This document shows positions 43,266-52,795 of a stretch of 64,000 nt of DNA, piece by piece. The DNA is from Tenuifilum thalassicum. GTDB taxonomy: Bacteria > Bacteroidota > Bacteroidia > Bacteroidales > Tenuifilaceae. The position numbers and the translations under genes are program-made. Below the pieces are notes generated by a model. It ran no database searches and was not told where the DNA came from. It saw nothing but the letters and a program-made list of their open reading frames with translations. Within the stretch, counting starts at the first letter, position 1. Each line of letters opens with the position of its first letter. The stretch lies in contig NZ_CP041345.1 of NCBI RefSeq assembly GCF_013265555.1, forward strand, positions 1,720,581-1,784,580. Direction: 5' to 3'.

Positions 43266-44366
43266 TTCATGGAAAAGCAAAACAGGCACTTCTGAATGGT
43301 ATATCATTCGTTTTGCCAGTGATGGATTTAACAGTTTGTAAAGTAATCCGCGCTTGTGCCGTGTTAAAGCCACAAGATTTATCTGGTTCTTCTCTATATA
43401 ATCAATTATTACCTTTTCACTAGTTTTTGCTTCTATTATATCGCACTTAACCTTTACTTTTGGCACAACTCGTTTTATATACTCTTTGGTATCTGTCATT
43501 AATGCTGCTATAGCAGGTGTTTCAATTTTATCAGTTATATGTAAACAATGCAGTTCTATTTGAAATGGCGATACAATTCTTAATAGTTTTCTAATAGATA
43601 CCTTATCTGTTTTATCAAAGTTTGTAATGTAAACTACTTTTTTAACCTCATCTACACCTTTAAGAACAGCCTTTTCAGGTATAACTAGTAAAGGAATATG
43701 TGTTTCATCGGACACTTCAGTAGCAACACTCCCAACTAACTCGGTACTTTTAAATCCTTCACCTTTAGTTCCCATTACGATTATACCAGGTTTATACCTC
43801 TTACTTATTTCAACTATACCATAGGATGCATAACCTTCACGAATTGAATACCCTATCTGAACATTATCATAACCCATAGTTTGCGCAAAACTTTTTAAAT
43901 CATGATAAAACTTTTGCAACTTTTCTTTTGCAGAGTTGTAAAGGACATGGTAATTCATGTCAAAATCAATTTGAATACTGGCAACATCTGTAAAGGGAAT
44001 CATATCAACCACAGGCGAGTTAAAAACATGTAAAAGTTTAATCTGAGCATTATACTTAGCGGCTAACATAACCGCATACCTCGCAGCGTTATGTGAAGGC
44101 TCTGAAAAGTCAACAGGTACAAGAATTTTGCGAAGTTGCTGTTCTTTGTGTTTTCCCGCTGATGTATCTCTCAACTGAGACATCAATTTCAAAGCTCTTT
44201 CGGCATCAGATTCCCTTATCAATACCTTTACCCCTTCGGAAACTGCACCTTGTATTACATTCTCATTTCTCAGAAAGCACTCAATTCCATTAGATTCAAG
44301 GTAGGATTTTAGGACTAATGCTTTTGAGTTACTTTCTGTTGCAATAACTATCATTTTTTCTTCCAT
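43263..44366 (-). CDS. DUF2007 plus tandem universal stress protein
   Basis: A 367-residue cytosolic protein with three parts. Residues 1-65 (MIVIATESNSKALVLKSYLESNGIECFL) resemble the DUF2007 putative signal-transducing domain. Two universal stress protein domains follow: the first (about 80-225) has ILVPVDFSEPSHNAARYA and the ATP-binding-type GTKGEGFKSTELVGSVA; the second (about 240-367) starts VVYITNFDKTDKV and ends with TRHKRGLLYKLLNPSLAKRMIYHSEVPVLLF, without the G-2x-G-9x-G site. It probably binds ATP through the first domain and acts in stress adaptation. The domain combination is uncommon to me. Confidence 0.85.
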   Translation of the reverse strand: MEEKMIVIATESNSKALVLKSYLESNGIECFLRNENVIQGAVSEGVKVLIRESDAERALKLMSQLRDTSAGKHKEQQLRKILVPVDFSEPSHNAARYAVMLAAKYNAQIKLLHVFNSPVVDMIPFTDVASIQIDFDMNYHVLYNSAKEKLQKFYHDLKSFAQTMGYDNVQIGYSIREGYASYGIVEISKRYKPGIIVMGTKGEGFKSTELVGSVATEVSDETHIPLLVIPEKAVLKGVDEVKKVVYITNFDKTDKVSIRKLLRIVSPFQIELHCLHITDKIETPAIAALMTDTKEYIKRVVPKVKVKCDIIEAKTSEKVIIDYIEKNQINLVALTRHKRGLLYKLLNPSLAKRMIYHSEVPVLLFHE

Positions 44367-44407
44367 GGCTATCGTTTTTTTATAAATTTAAAATAACTAA
44401 ACAAAAA

Positions 44408-44442
44408 AGTCAAGAAAAAAAGGCTGCCCTTTTGAGACAGCC
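44408..44442 (-). terminator. Terminator of the lipoprotein gene
   Basis: AGGCTG and CAGCCT pair at 44421-44442 around an 11-base loop, followed on the minus strand by a run of T. It lies 27 bases after the stop codon. Confidence 0.75.
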
Positions 44443-44468
44443 TACTTTATCAAATTTTTGAATTAGAA

Positions 44469-45584
44469 CTATAGTTCTGCAGAAAATAACATCTCCTCAA
44501 AGAAGCGCTCTAACTCCATAGAAAGATTTGGCATTAGCTCTTCAGCTTTCACCTGTTCGCCACTTGTAAACTTGAAGTAAACAACCCAGTCTCCGCCTTC
44601 ATTAACAAAAATAAAATCGCCTACCTTATCACCGTTTGTTCGGTACAACGACATTTTGATAAACTGGTTAGGATCTTGTGCACTGTCAAGTTCTTCCGAA
44701 TTTCCTTTGATAGTCAATCTAAACTCAAGGTCATTAACTATTTGCTTTGCAGTAATATCAAAATCAACGGTTTGGTTGTTGTTGGAAACTGCCAAAACAT
44801 CTGCTATTTGGGCATAAACTATGCTTCCATCCTTCTTAATAGAGAAATTCTTAGAAACCCTAAGTTGCGGATAGCTGGTAGCATCAAACGATTCTTTTGA
44901 GTAAACCTCAAATTTTCCAAAGGTTACAGTAATTTCTGTAACAAGTTTAAAGTTAAAGGAGTCGCCATTTGAGTTAAATGAAAAACCACCCTCTAGGGTA
45001 CCATTATAGTTAAATGTGAATACCTCATTACCATTATAATCGATTTTTACCTTTATCGAATTAATGAATACCTCACCACCATTAGTTTGATCTGAATAAT
45101 CGTAATATGTTACTACAACATTATTTGTTGGATTATCCATGGGATGGGGAAACTTCACAACAACCTGATTAGTAGGAGTATCTGTATGTATCCATCCGTT
45201 TGGAGAGTATTCCCATGTCCCAACTAAGTCATTAAAATTATTTAATATGAAGTGATTAAAATCAAAGTTGAGTTCATGGCCTTCCAGAGCAAACTTATGC
45301 TCAACATTCTTAAACGACTTCTCCATACATGAGGATGGTGCAGATTTCATCCCTTGGCTGTTATAAAAGTCTTGTGGTAAAATTTGTCCCAATTCGGACA
45401 TTATCACATACCCATCGGTACTAGTAATTTCTTGGGTTTCAGCAACTAAATCCTGATCTGCATTTTGTATTACCTGTTGGGCCTCCTCCTTTGTAAGGTT
45501 TGTGCCTTCATCCTTTGAACATGACACAAAAAATAATGCTCCTGCTAGAAGCAGCGATAAAAGTTTAAGTGTTTTCATTTTCAT
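44469..45584 (-). CDS. Hypothetical lipoprotein, 371 residues
   Basis: The N-terminus MKMKTLKLLSLLLAGALFFVSC carries a lipobox with Cys at residue 22, followed by SKDEG, an acidic start that in Bacteroidota can direct surface export. The rest is rich in Asn, Asp, Phe and Val with strand-like alternation and shows no catalytic motif or known domain. It is predicted to be anchored to the outer membrane, perhaps at the cell surface. It is divergent to the C69 peptidase gene and has its own terminator. Function unknown. Confidence 0.8.
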   Translation of the reverse strand: MKMKTLKLLSLLLAGALFFVSCSKDEGTNLTKEEAQQVIQNADQDLVAETQEITSTDGYVIMSELGQILPQDFYNSQGMKSAPSSCMEKSFKNVEHKFALEGHELNFDFNHFILNNFNDLVGTWEYSPNGWIHTDTPTNQVVVKFPHPMDNPTNNVVVTYYDYSDQTNGGEVFINSIKVKIDYNGNEVFTFNYNGTLEGGFSFNSNGDSFNFKLVTEITVTFGKFEVYSKESFDATSYPQLRVSKNFSIKKDGSIVYAQIADVLAVSNNNQTVDFDITAKQIVNDLEFRLTIKGNSEELDSAQDPNQFIKMSLYRTNGDKVGDFIFVNEGGDWVVYFKFTSGEQVKAEELMPNLSMELERFFEEMLFSAEL

Positions 45585-45706
45585 AGCTATTTAGTTTTAG
45601 TTAAACTTTAAAAAATTCCTTACTCGTAAATCAAATTACATGCCAAAATTCAATTCCTTTAAATTTTGTTTTTCATCGACATATCCATGTAGTTTAAACG
45701 TAATTT

Positions 45707-45739
45707 TTTGTTGTTTGTTTGAAATCAACCTTATATTTG
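45707..45739 (+). promoter_or_regulatory. Predicted promoter of the C69-C10 peptidase genes
   Basis: TTTG at 45707-45710, 21 bases, then TATATTTG at 45732-45739 matches the Bacteroidota pattern. The leader before the ATG at 45777 would be about 30 bases. Confidence 0.55.
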
Positions 45740-45776
45740 AAAAAAAAATTATTTTTGAAAGTTTAATAGTTGTATT

Positions 45777-47516
45777 ATGAATATAAGGATTCTTAAGTTT
45801 TGGCTAACATTTCAAACTGTAATATATAGCATAGCAACATATGCATGCACAAACTACTTGGTAACCAAAAGTGCAAGCATTGATGGTTCCACAATGGTAA
45901 GCTATGCGGCGGATTCTCACATAAGATACGGGGAACTCTACTTTCGACCAAGGGGTAAGTGGCCTGCAGGTAGCATGATTACTCTTTACGATAGAGGAAC
46001 AAACAAACCATTAGGTCAAATACCTCAACCCACTGAAACCTATCAGGTAATCGGGTTCATGAATGAATTTCAGGTTGCAATTGGTGAAACTACTTTTGGT
46101 GGAATAAAAGAGTTAAGGGACTCTACCGCTATTGTTGATTATGGAAGTTTGATGTTCCTTGCCTTACAAAGGGCAAAAACTGCACGTGAAGCCATTAAAG
46201 TGATGGTAGAGCTTGTTGAGCAATATGGTTATGCAAGTAGTGGAGAATCCTTTTCTATAGGTGACCCCAACGAGGTGTGGATTTTAGAAATGATTGCAAA
46301 AAAGACAAACCTTAAATACGATAAAAGACTTAAAAAGAAAATAAATGTTGATAAAGGTGCTGTTTGGGTTGCTGTTCGAATACCCGATGGCTACATATCG
46401 GCACATGCAAATCAGGCAAGGATTCAAACATTTCCTTTAGAAAACCTCAGAAATTCGATAAGTAGCAAAAACTTAAATCTAATCTTCAACCCCGAGGTTG
46501 AAGTAGTTTATTCTCATGATGTTATTGAATATGCTCGTAAAAATGGCTACTATCAAGGAACAGATAATGAGTTTAGTTTTAGCGATGTTTATAATCCAAT
46601 AACTTTTGAAGGGGCAAGGTTTTGCGATGCAAGAGTGTGGGCATTTTTTAATCACGCTGCCGATGGTATGAAAAAATATTGGGACTATGCTAAAGGAGAA
46701 AATTTAAAAAATAGAATGCCACTTTACATTAAACCAAACCGAAAACTTTCTGTACATGACTTAATGAATTTTAAGCGTGACCATCTAGAAGAAACAGAGC
46801 TGGATATGAGTAAAGATGTGGGGGCTGGCCCCCACGGGTTACCATACCGTTGGCGTCCATTAACATGGGATATCGATGGAACCACCTATTTTCATGAACG
46901 CGTTACCGCCACACAACAAACAGGGTTTTCGTTCATTGCTCAAATGCGAAGTTGGTTGCCAAACCCCATTGGAGGAATCTTTTGGTTTGGGGTTGACGAT
47001 GCTGCATCAACAGTATATGTTCCCATATACTGTGGAATTAATCGTATTCCAGAAAGTTATGCCGAGGGGAATGGTGATATGTTGACCTATTCCCCTACCT
47101 CTGCGTTTTGGATCTTTAATCGGGTTGCTCACTTTGCTTATCTAAGGTACGACCTAATAATAGAAGACATTAAAAAGGTTCAAAGAGAACTTGAAACAAA
47201 ATTCATAGCATACACTCCTGCAGTTGATGTTGCAGCAATGAAGCTTTATGATACAAACCCAAATCTGGCAATAGAGTTTTTAACAGACTATTCAGTTAAT
47301 ACCGCAAATGCCACAGTCCAAAAATGGAACGATTTAAGCAATTACCTACTTGTTAAGTATATTGATGGTAATGTGAAAAAAGAGAAGAATGGTAAGTTTG
47401 AAAGAAATCCTTGGGGATTTCCAGCAAGTCCTTCGCAGCCTGGCTATCGGGAAGAATGGTTAAGAACCATAATTAATGAAACTGGAAATAAATTTAAAGA
47501 ACCTAATAATAACTAA
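45777..47516 (+). CDS. Peptidase family C69 (dipeptidase A type)
   Basis: A 579-residue N-terminal-nucleophile hydrolase related to lactobacillal PepD. A signal-like hydrophobic start ends in YACTNYLVTKSASIDGSTMVSYAADSH, where C24 would become the catalytic N-terminal residue after cleavage. SGESFSIGDPNEVWILEMI and the later GAGPHGLPYRWRPL and PESYAEGNGDMLTYSP are also family features. It is likely exported and cleaves dipeptides or short peptides. The C10 peptidase gene follows 14 bases later, suggesting that the two act together on external protein. Confidence 0.9.
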   Translation: MNIRILKFWLTFQTVIYSIATYACTNYLVTKSASIDGSTMVSYAADSHIRYGELYFRPRGKWPAGSMITLYDRGTNKPLGQIPQPTETYQVIGFMNEFQVAIGETTFGGIKELRDSTAIVDYGSLMFLALQRAKTAREAIKVMVELVEQYGYASSGESFSIGDPNEVWILEMIAKKTNLKYDKRLKKKINVDKGAVWVAVRIPDGYISAHANQARIQTFPLENLRNSISSKNLNLIFNPEVEVVYSHDVIEYARKNGYYQGTDNEFSFSDVYNPITFEGARFCDARVWAFFNHAADGMKKYWDYAKGENLKNRMPLYIKPNRKLSVHDLMNFKRDHLEETELDMSKDVGAGPHGLPYRWRPLTWDIDGTTYFHERVTATQQTGFSFIAQMRSWLPNPIGGIFWFGVDDAASTVYVPIYCGINRIPESYAEGNGDMLTYSPTSAFWIFNRVAHFAYLRYDLIIEDIKKVQRELETKFIAYTPAVDVAAMKLYDTNPNLAIEFLTDYSVNTANATVQKWNDLSNYLLVKYIDGNVKKEKNGKFERNPWGFPASPSQPGYREEWLRTIINETGNKFKEPNNN

Positions 47517-47530
47517 AATTTATACTAACT

Positions 47531-50191
47531 ATGAAAAAGTTTTACGCATTTTTTCTGGTAATGTTTTCTGGATTGCTAATCATAGCAAATCCAGTTGATG
47601 TAAAGCTAGCAAGAAAGGTTGCAATCAATTACCTTTCTGCTAAAAAAGGTGCAGCTATTGATACTTTTGACATTCAGTTGCTTAGTACCTATAAGCATGC
47701 TAATAACGATGCATTACACATTTTCACCTATGGAAAAAAGGGGTTTATAATAGTTTCAGCAGATGACGAGGCCAAGCCCATTATTGGATGGTCATTAGAA
47801 AATCCAATGCCAAAAAAGATTGACAATCCAGTTGTTTTAGGTCGACTTGAATGGTATGCCAAACAAATTAATTATGCTGCCAAAAATAAAATTGGAGGTA
47901 AAGCAACAAAACAAGAATGGCAGGATATTCTTGAAGGAAGAATTAGCAAGGGAGTAAAAGCTGGAGGCCCGCTGCTAACAACAATATGGAACCAAGAACC
48001 ATATTATAATAAATTTTGCCCAACTGGTACGCCTACTGGTTGTGTTGCAACTGCAATGTCACAAATAATGCGTTATCACCAATGGCCCACAAATGGGAAA
48101 AATTGGCATAAATATGTTCATCCTACTTATGGAACACAATATGCAAATTTTGAGTCTACTACATACGATTGGAATAATATGCCAGTTGAACTAACATTTC
48201 AAAGTTCACAAACAGAAATTGACGCTGTTGCAACACTTTGTTATCATGCAGGAGTATCCGTAAATATGAACTATGCTACAGATGGTTCTGGTGCGTTTAG
48301 CCCTGATGTACTTTACGCATTGACTAACTATTTTAACTATGACCCAACAACAATTCAGATATATGAATTCGATCCAAATAGTGAAACTGAATGGATAAAC
48401 ATGGTTAAAGCGGAAATTGATGCTGGACGCCCTATATACTATGCTGGTAGTAGTGATGCTAGTGGTGGGCATGCCTGGGTATGCGATGGGTACAATGACA
48501 ATAATGAATTGCACATAAACTGGGGTTGGGGTGGTTATGCAAATGGTTATTACGCTGCCTCAGCCATGAAACCTACAGGCTCAGGATATGACTTTAGTGA
48601 GAGTAATGAAATGATTATTGGTATACAGCCTAACGCTCTTGAATATAAACATCTCTGGGTTCGTCAAGCATCTGGATTTCCTACATCATCTAGAGGAATA
48701 CAATTTATTTCAGCTGTAAGCAATAGAGTAGCTTGGGCTGTTGCGTATGATGGCTCTGGAACAGGTAGCCAAGTTCGTGAATTTACTAAAACAACCGACG
48801 CAGGTGCCACATGGATACCAGGACTTATCAATCCAGATGGTGCAACGGGCATGGCAGCTGCAATGATTTGTGCTATTAGTGATAGTATTGCATGGGTACC
48901 ACTTTATAGTTCTAATGGAGGTGGAATGATTGCAAAAACTGAGGATGGTGGAAAATCTTGGACTCAAGTAACAACATCAAACCAGTTTGATGCAAGTAAG
49001 GGAGGATTCCCAAATGTTGTTCATTTTTGGGACAAAAATAATGGGTTTGCAATGGGAGACCCAACTGATACTTATTTTGAAATATATACGACAACCGATG
49101 AAGGTGCAAACTGGACGAGAGTTGATAAGAGTAATATCCCTACACCATTAGAGGGTGAATATGGTGTGATAGGTTATTATACCACTATAAATGATACGGT
49201 TTGGTTTTCTACAAACAAAGGAAGAATATATAGATCTGTTGACAAAGGATATAATTGGCAAGCATTCCAAACTCCATTCACATCAACTTCATTTGAACTT
49301 GCATTTAAAAATGGATTTGAAGGCTTCATCTATGCTAAAGAAAACGAGCTAGACAAATTTTATAAAACGACAGATGGTGGGGAAAATTGGACAGAAGTAA
49401 ACCCAACAGGCGCGGTATATACTGCTGATTTTTGTTGGATACCTGGTACTGACACCCTTATTTCTACTGGGATTAATTACCAGGAACCTAATAAAATGGG
49501 TGTATCTTATAGTATAGACGGGGGAAACACTTTTATAGATTTTGCTCCATTTTATAAAAATTTCCAATTTGGAAATATAGGAGCATCACCAGAAGGGGCT
49601 GTTTGGGCAGGTAGTTTTAACTCAAGTTCTACTTATGGAGGAATGTGGCATAAAGGAGGGACAGTTGTTTCTGCTGACTTCACTATTAATAAAACATCTG
49701 GTTTTACAAATGATAGTTCTATTGTATTCACTGATAATTCTTATGGAAATCCCGATTACTGGGAATGGAATTTTGGAGAAGGTGCAGAACCGTCTACCAA
49801 GGTAGGTCAAGGGCCTTTTACAGTAAAATATACTACCAAAGGATATAAAACTGTAGCTCTGACCATTAAAAAGGGAGACGATATTCATGTTATTGTCAAA
49901 GAGAATGTTCTTTTTATTAATTGGCCAACTGGAATTGATACTGAATACTCTAATTCAAAATATTCAGTTTACCCAAATCCAACTAACTCATCTGTTATTG
50001 TAAACATTAATGGTTTTACTAAAGGTAAAATTGATATCTACAATATTACTGGTGCTTTAGTGTGGTCTTCAGGTGCAATTACAAATGATGGAAGAATAGA
50101 TGTTTCAAACCTAAATCCTGGCGTTTACCTAATTAGAATTCAAGACGAAAAAGGTAAAATTGCAACAAAAAAATTGACGATATCACGTTAA
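47531..50191 (+). CDS. Secreted C10 (streptopain-type) peptidase with type IX sorting domain
   Basis: An 886-residue multidomain protease. After a signal peptide (MKKFYAFFLVMFSGLLIIANP) comes a Spi-type propeptide (about 20-140), then the C10 domain with catalytic C171 (PTGCVATAMSQIM) and H314 (GGHAWVCDGY) and a GWGGYANGYY stretch. A region with repeated Asp-box sequences (TEDGGKSWTQV, TTDEGANWTRV, TTDGGENWTEV) suggests a beta-propeller (about 380-700). A PKD-like domain (WEWNFGEGAEPS) and a type A T9SS sorting domain (YPNPTNSSVIVNI to KKLTISR) complete it. It should be exported by type IX secretion and anchored or released to degrade protein. Confidence 0.92.
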   Translation: MKKFYAFFLVMFSGLLIIANPVDVKLARKVAINYLSAKKGAAIDTFDIQLLSTYKHANNDALHIFTYGKKGFIIVSADDEAKPIIGWSLENPMPKKIDNPVVLGRLEWYAKQINYAAKNKIGGKATKQEWQDILEGRISKGVKAGGPLLTTIWNQEPYYNKFCPTGTPTGCVATAMSQIMRYHQWPTNGKNWHKYVHPTYGTQYANFESTTYDWNNMPVELTFQSSQTEIDAVATLCYHAGVSVNMNYATDGSGAFSPDVLYALTNYFNYDPTTIQIYEFDPNSETEWINMVKAEIDAGRPIYYAGSSDASGGHAWVCDGYNDNNELHINWGWGGYANGYYAASAMKPTGSGYDFSESNEMIIGIQPNALEYKHLWVRQASGFPTSSRGIQFISAVSNRVAWAVAYDGSGTGSQVREFTKTTDAGATWIPGLINPDGATGMAAAMICAISDSIAWVPLYSSNGGGMIAKTEDGGKSWTQVTTSNQFDASKGGFPNVVHFWDKNNGFAMGDPTDTYFEIYTTTDEGANWTRVDKSNIPTPLEGEYGVIGYYTTINDTVWFSTNKGRIYRSVDKGYNWQAFQTPFTSTSFELAFKNGFEGFIYAKENELDKFYKTTDGGENWTEVNPTGAVYTADFCWIPGTDTLISTGINYQEPNKMGVSYSIDGGNTFIDFAPFYKNFQFGNIGASPEGAVWAGSFNSSSTYGGMWHKGGTVVSADFTINKTSGFTNDSSIVFTDNSYGNPDYWEWNFGEGAEPSTKVGQGPFTVKYTTKGYKTVALTIKKGDDIHVIVKENVLFINWPTGIDTEYSNSKYSVYPNPTNSSVIVNINGFTKGKIDIYNITGALVWSSGAITNDGRIDVSNLNPGVYLIRIQDEKGKIATKKLTISR

Positions 50192-50208
50192 ATCGGGTAT
50201 TCAATAAA

Positions 50209-50236
50209 GAAAGGGGCTAAGGCCCCTTTCTTTTTG
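50209..50236 (+). terminator. Terminator after the C10 peptidase gene
   Basis: AGAAAGGGGC and GCCCCTTTCT form a 10-bp stem with a TAAG loop, followed by T-rich DNA. It can also serve the convergent pncA gene. Confidence 0.9.
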
Positions 50237-50255
50237 CAATGAAATTTGTAATAAC

Positions 50256-50804
50256 CTAAATAAACTTTACGCCCTTTTGTTTCATCTCATTAATTGCTAA
50301 CTCCCCGTCATTCTTATTCAAATTAACTGCCCTAATTGCTTCTGAAACAATGCTTACCTTAAAACCAAGTTTAAGTGCATCAAGAACAGTATTCTTTACG
50401 CAGTAATCGGTTGCAAGTCCACCTACAATCACTTCATCTACATCAATCTGTCGAAGCCATGATGCCAAGCCAGTTCCTTGAAAACCAGAATAAGCCTCTT
50501 TATCGTATTCAGTTGCTTTTGAGACTAGTATGGCAACTGAAGGAAAATAAATATCCTTATGAAACTCAGCTCCTACAGTTCCTGCCACACAGTGTTCTGG
50601 CCAAATTCCACCATTTGATTTAAATGATATATGATTTTTAGGATGCCAATCCCTTGTGAAGACAATAGGCAGTTCATCAGCTTCAAATTGCTTTATCAAT
50701 TTATTAATTGGATCAATAATCTTATCACCCTCTGGAACTGCAAGCGCGCCCCCAGGGCAAAAATCATTTTGAACATCAACTACAATAAGTGCTTTCATCG
50801 TCAC
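50256..50804 (-). CDS. pncA: Nicotinamidase
   Basis: A 182-residue enzyme that hydrolyses nicotinamide to nicotinate and ammonia in NAD salvage. The catalytic Asp is D10 in LIVVDVQNDFCPGG, the metal ligands are in TRDWHPKNHISF, and the nucleophilic Cys is in GGLATDYCVKNT. Size and motifs match PncA of many bacteria. It follows pncB on the same strand after 52 bases, so the two successive steps of the pathway are co-encoded. Confidence 0.95.
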   Translation of the reverse strand: MTMKALIVVDVQNDFCPGGALAVPEGDKIIDPINKLIKQFEADELPIVFTRDWHPKNHISFKSNGGIWPEHCVAGTVGAEFHKDIYFPSVAILVSKATEYDKEAYSGFQGTGLASWLRQIDVDEVIVGGLATDYCVKNTVLDALKLGFKVSIVSEAIRAVNLNKNDGELAINEMKQKGVKFI

Positions 50805-50856
50805 AAAACCTTAATATTATCAAATATAGCAAGTTAAATTAGTTAAATACTTCGTC

Positions 50857-52077
50857 TCAATTGTCATTAGAATTATATCTTTCTAAGCGCGGATTTGGTC
50901 TGAGCTTACGTCCTACCTTTGATATAGGTTTTCCATTAACCCATACAATATCAGCTGTGAAATCGTAATTTCCTTGCATTAAGTAACTCCCAACCCCATA
51001 AGCATCAACGGGAACAGCTAATGACTCAAACTGTTTTATTCGATCGGGATTAAAACCACCAGAAACCACTATTTTAACATTTGAAAACCCTTCACAATCA
51101 AGAGCATTTCTAACCAATTCTACCAATTTAGGGTTAACACCCGTTGGTTTGTATGTTCCCATGTGATTAAATACGCTTTTATCGACAAGGTTTTCAGACG
51201 TATCAAGCCTAACGCCCCAGAGCTTATCTCCCATCTCGTGAGCACATTTAAGTGCAGTATTTACGCAATCATTATCAAAATCGACTAATGCAATTAGGGG
51301 TGCGTCAGGGTAAGTTTCACTAAACAATTTAACAGCCTGGACCGTGTTACCACCAACCGAAGCAATTAGGGCATGAGGGATTGTTCCTGATGCTCCTGCC
51401 CCCCACCATTCAGCCTGGGCATCGGTTGAAACACCAGCTGCACCACCTATATGTGCGGCATAACCGTCACCTCCTTGAACGGCCCAATGGTCGAAACGAG
51501 CTGGGAAATAAAGAACGGTTTTACCATTAGCAGCCTCAACTACTCTCCTAACATTTGTGGCAATTTTTGTTCTTCGAGCTAAGATTCCCAAATAGATAGT
51601 TTCAAGGTGAGCGAATAGAGATGCATCGCCTTTAATGTGCATTATTGTTTCATAAGGTTCAATGATATCACCATCCCATAGAGCATCTATTTCAATTTCA
51701 GAAAAGCCATCAATCCAAAGATTATCAAGTTCTTGAGCTACTAGGATCCTTTCCTTCTCAACCTCTAAATACTTTTTTTTGTCGGTCAAAAAATACTTTC
51801 TTGCCGATTTCTTTAGCTCAATCAACCTATCAAAAAGCTTGTAAGCATTAGTGTAGTTTGAATATCGACCGCAAGCCACTTTTAATACAGCAATAGCTTC
51901 GTCGATTCCACAAAGAACCGCATCTTTTTTTTGAAAAACCTGCATGATTACATCAGGATGGAGATTGTGTTTTTCTAACACCACCTTTTCCCGCCAAAAA
52001 TAGACGTCGCTCCTATACCCCCTCCGAAGTTCCTGAACAGGTAGATCAAATGTTGTAGTATTTAATCGTTTGCGCAT
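50857..52077 (-). CDS. pncB: Nicotinate phosphoribosyltransferase
   Basis: A 406-residue enzyme that joins nicotinate to phosphoribosyl pyrophosphate to give nicotinate mononucleotide. The quinolinate PRTase-like core is visible in ETIYLGILARRTKIATNVRR, the conserved His-containing FPARFDHWAVQGGDGYAAH, GVRLDTSENLVD and VSGGFNPDRI. Complete and of normal length. It is the first gene of the pncB-pncA pair; the upstream DUF1573 gene ends in its own terminator. Confidence 0.93.
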   Translation of the reverse strand: MRKRLNTTTFDLPVQELRRGYRSDVYFWREKVVLEKHNLHPDVIMQVFQKKDAVLCGIDEAIAVLKVACGRYSNYTNAYKLFDRLIELKKSARKYFLTDKKKYLEVEKERILVAQELDNLWIDGFSEIEIDALWDGDIIEPYETIMHIKGDASLFAHLETIYLGILARRTKIATNVRRVVEAANGKTVLYFPARFDHWAVQGGDGYAAHIGGAAGVSTDAQAEWWGAGASGTIPHALIASVGGNTVQAVKLFSETYPDAPLIALVDFDNDCVNTALKCAHEMGDKLWGVRLDTSENLVDKSVFNHMGTYKPTGVNPKLVELVRNALDCEGFSNVKIVVSGGFNPDRIKQFESLAVPVDAYGVGSYLMQGNYDFTADIVWVNGKPISKVGRKLRPNPRLERYNSNDN

Positions 52078-52094
52078 AACAACAGAAATTTAAG

Positions 52095-52124
52095 AAAAAA
52101 AGGGGGCTTTTGTCAATACCCCCT
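52095..52124 (-). terminator. Terminator between the DUF1573 gene and pncB
   Basis: AGGGGG and CCCCCT pair around a 12-base loop; on the minus strand the stem is followed by seven T. It ends the DUF1573 transcript before pncB. Confidence 0.8.
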
Positions 52125-52146
52125 CGCTTATTTTTATCGTGTAAAC

Positions 52147-52596
52147 TTATAATTCAATTTCATTTGAGGCTTTTCGATTCATCACTAAACCAACTATATG
52201 GTATTTAACAACTGGTTTACCTTTTGCATTTGATTCAATTGTAACAGTTCTACTAATGCGCTGTGGCTTTGGTTCAATCCTGAACTCAACTCTAATTTCA
52301 GTTTGTTTATTAGGTAAAACTGGAGCTTTTGGCCATGCTTTGATATTTGTTCCGCAACAACCTTTTACACTTCTTAATAGAAGCGGTTTTGAATCGGCAT
52401 TTGTCAATTTAATATCTATTTTGCCATGTTCTTCGGCTAAATCATCTAAGTAAATCTCACCCAGATTGATTGTATCATTAACCACAGGGATGGAGCTACC
52501 AAACCCATTTTTAACCTCAGCAATACCAATGTTCTGTGCGTTACCATAATGAAATCCTAAAACAACAGTAAGTAAAAATATAAGAATACGTTTCAT
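52147..52596 (-). CDS. DUF1573 exported protein
   Basis: A 149-residue protein with a cleavable signal peptide (MKRILIFLLTVVLGFHYGNAQ) and one Ig-like DUF1573 domain, seen in INLGEIYLDDLAEEHGKIDIKLTN, SVKGCCGTNIKAWPK and EIRVEFRIEP. DUF1573 domains are frequent in exported Bacteroidota proteins and have no proven biochemical role. It is similar in layout to the lipoprotein at 58753-59169 but lacks the lipobox. Probably periplasmic. Confidence 0.87.
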   Translation of the reverse strand: MKRILIFLLTVVLGFHYGNAQNIGIAEVKNGFGSSIPVVNDTINLGEIYLDDLAEEHGKIDIKLTNADSKPLLLRSVKGCCGTNIKAWPKAPVLPNKQTEIRVEFRIEPKPQRISRTVTIESNAKGKPVVKYHIVGLVMNRKASNEIEL

Positions 52597-52795
52597 AGTT
52601 TAACAATTTTAGTTACCAATACTAACACCATGCCAAAATTAATAATTCCAAATCGAATTCAATCTGGTATTCGAAATATCATAATATTTGTAACGTTAAA
52701 TTGTATCTTTACAAATTATCTTGCTAATAGAACTTTCACATTTGATTAATAAATGGAACTGATTTAGTAAAATTACAAGTTTTAATATAGTCATC

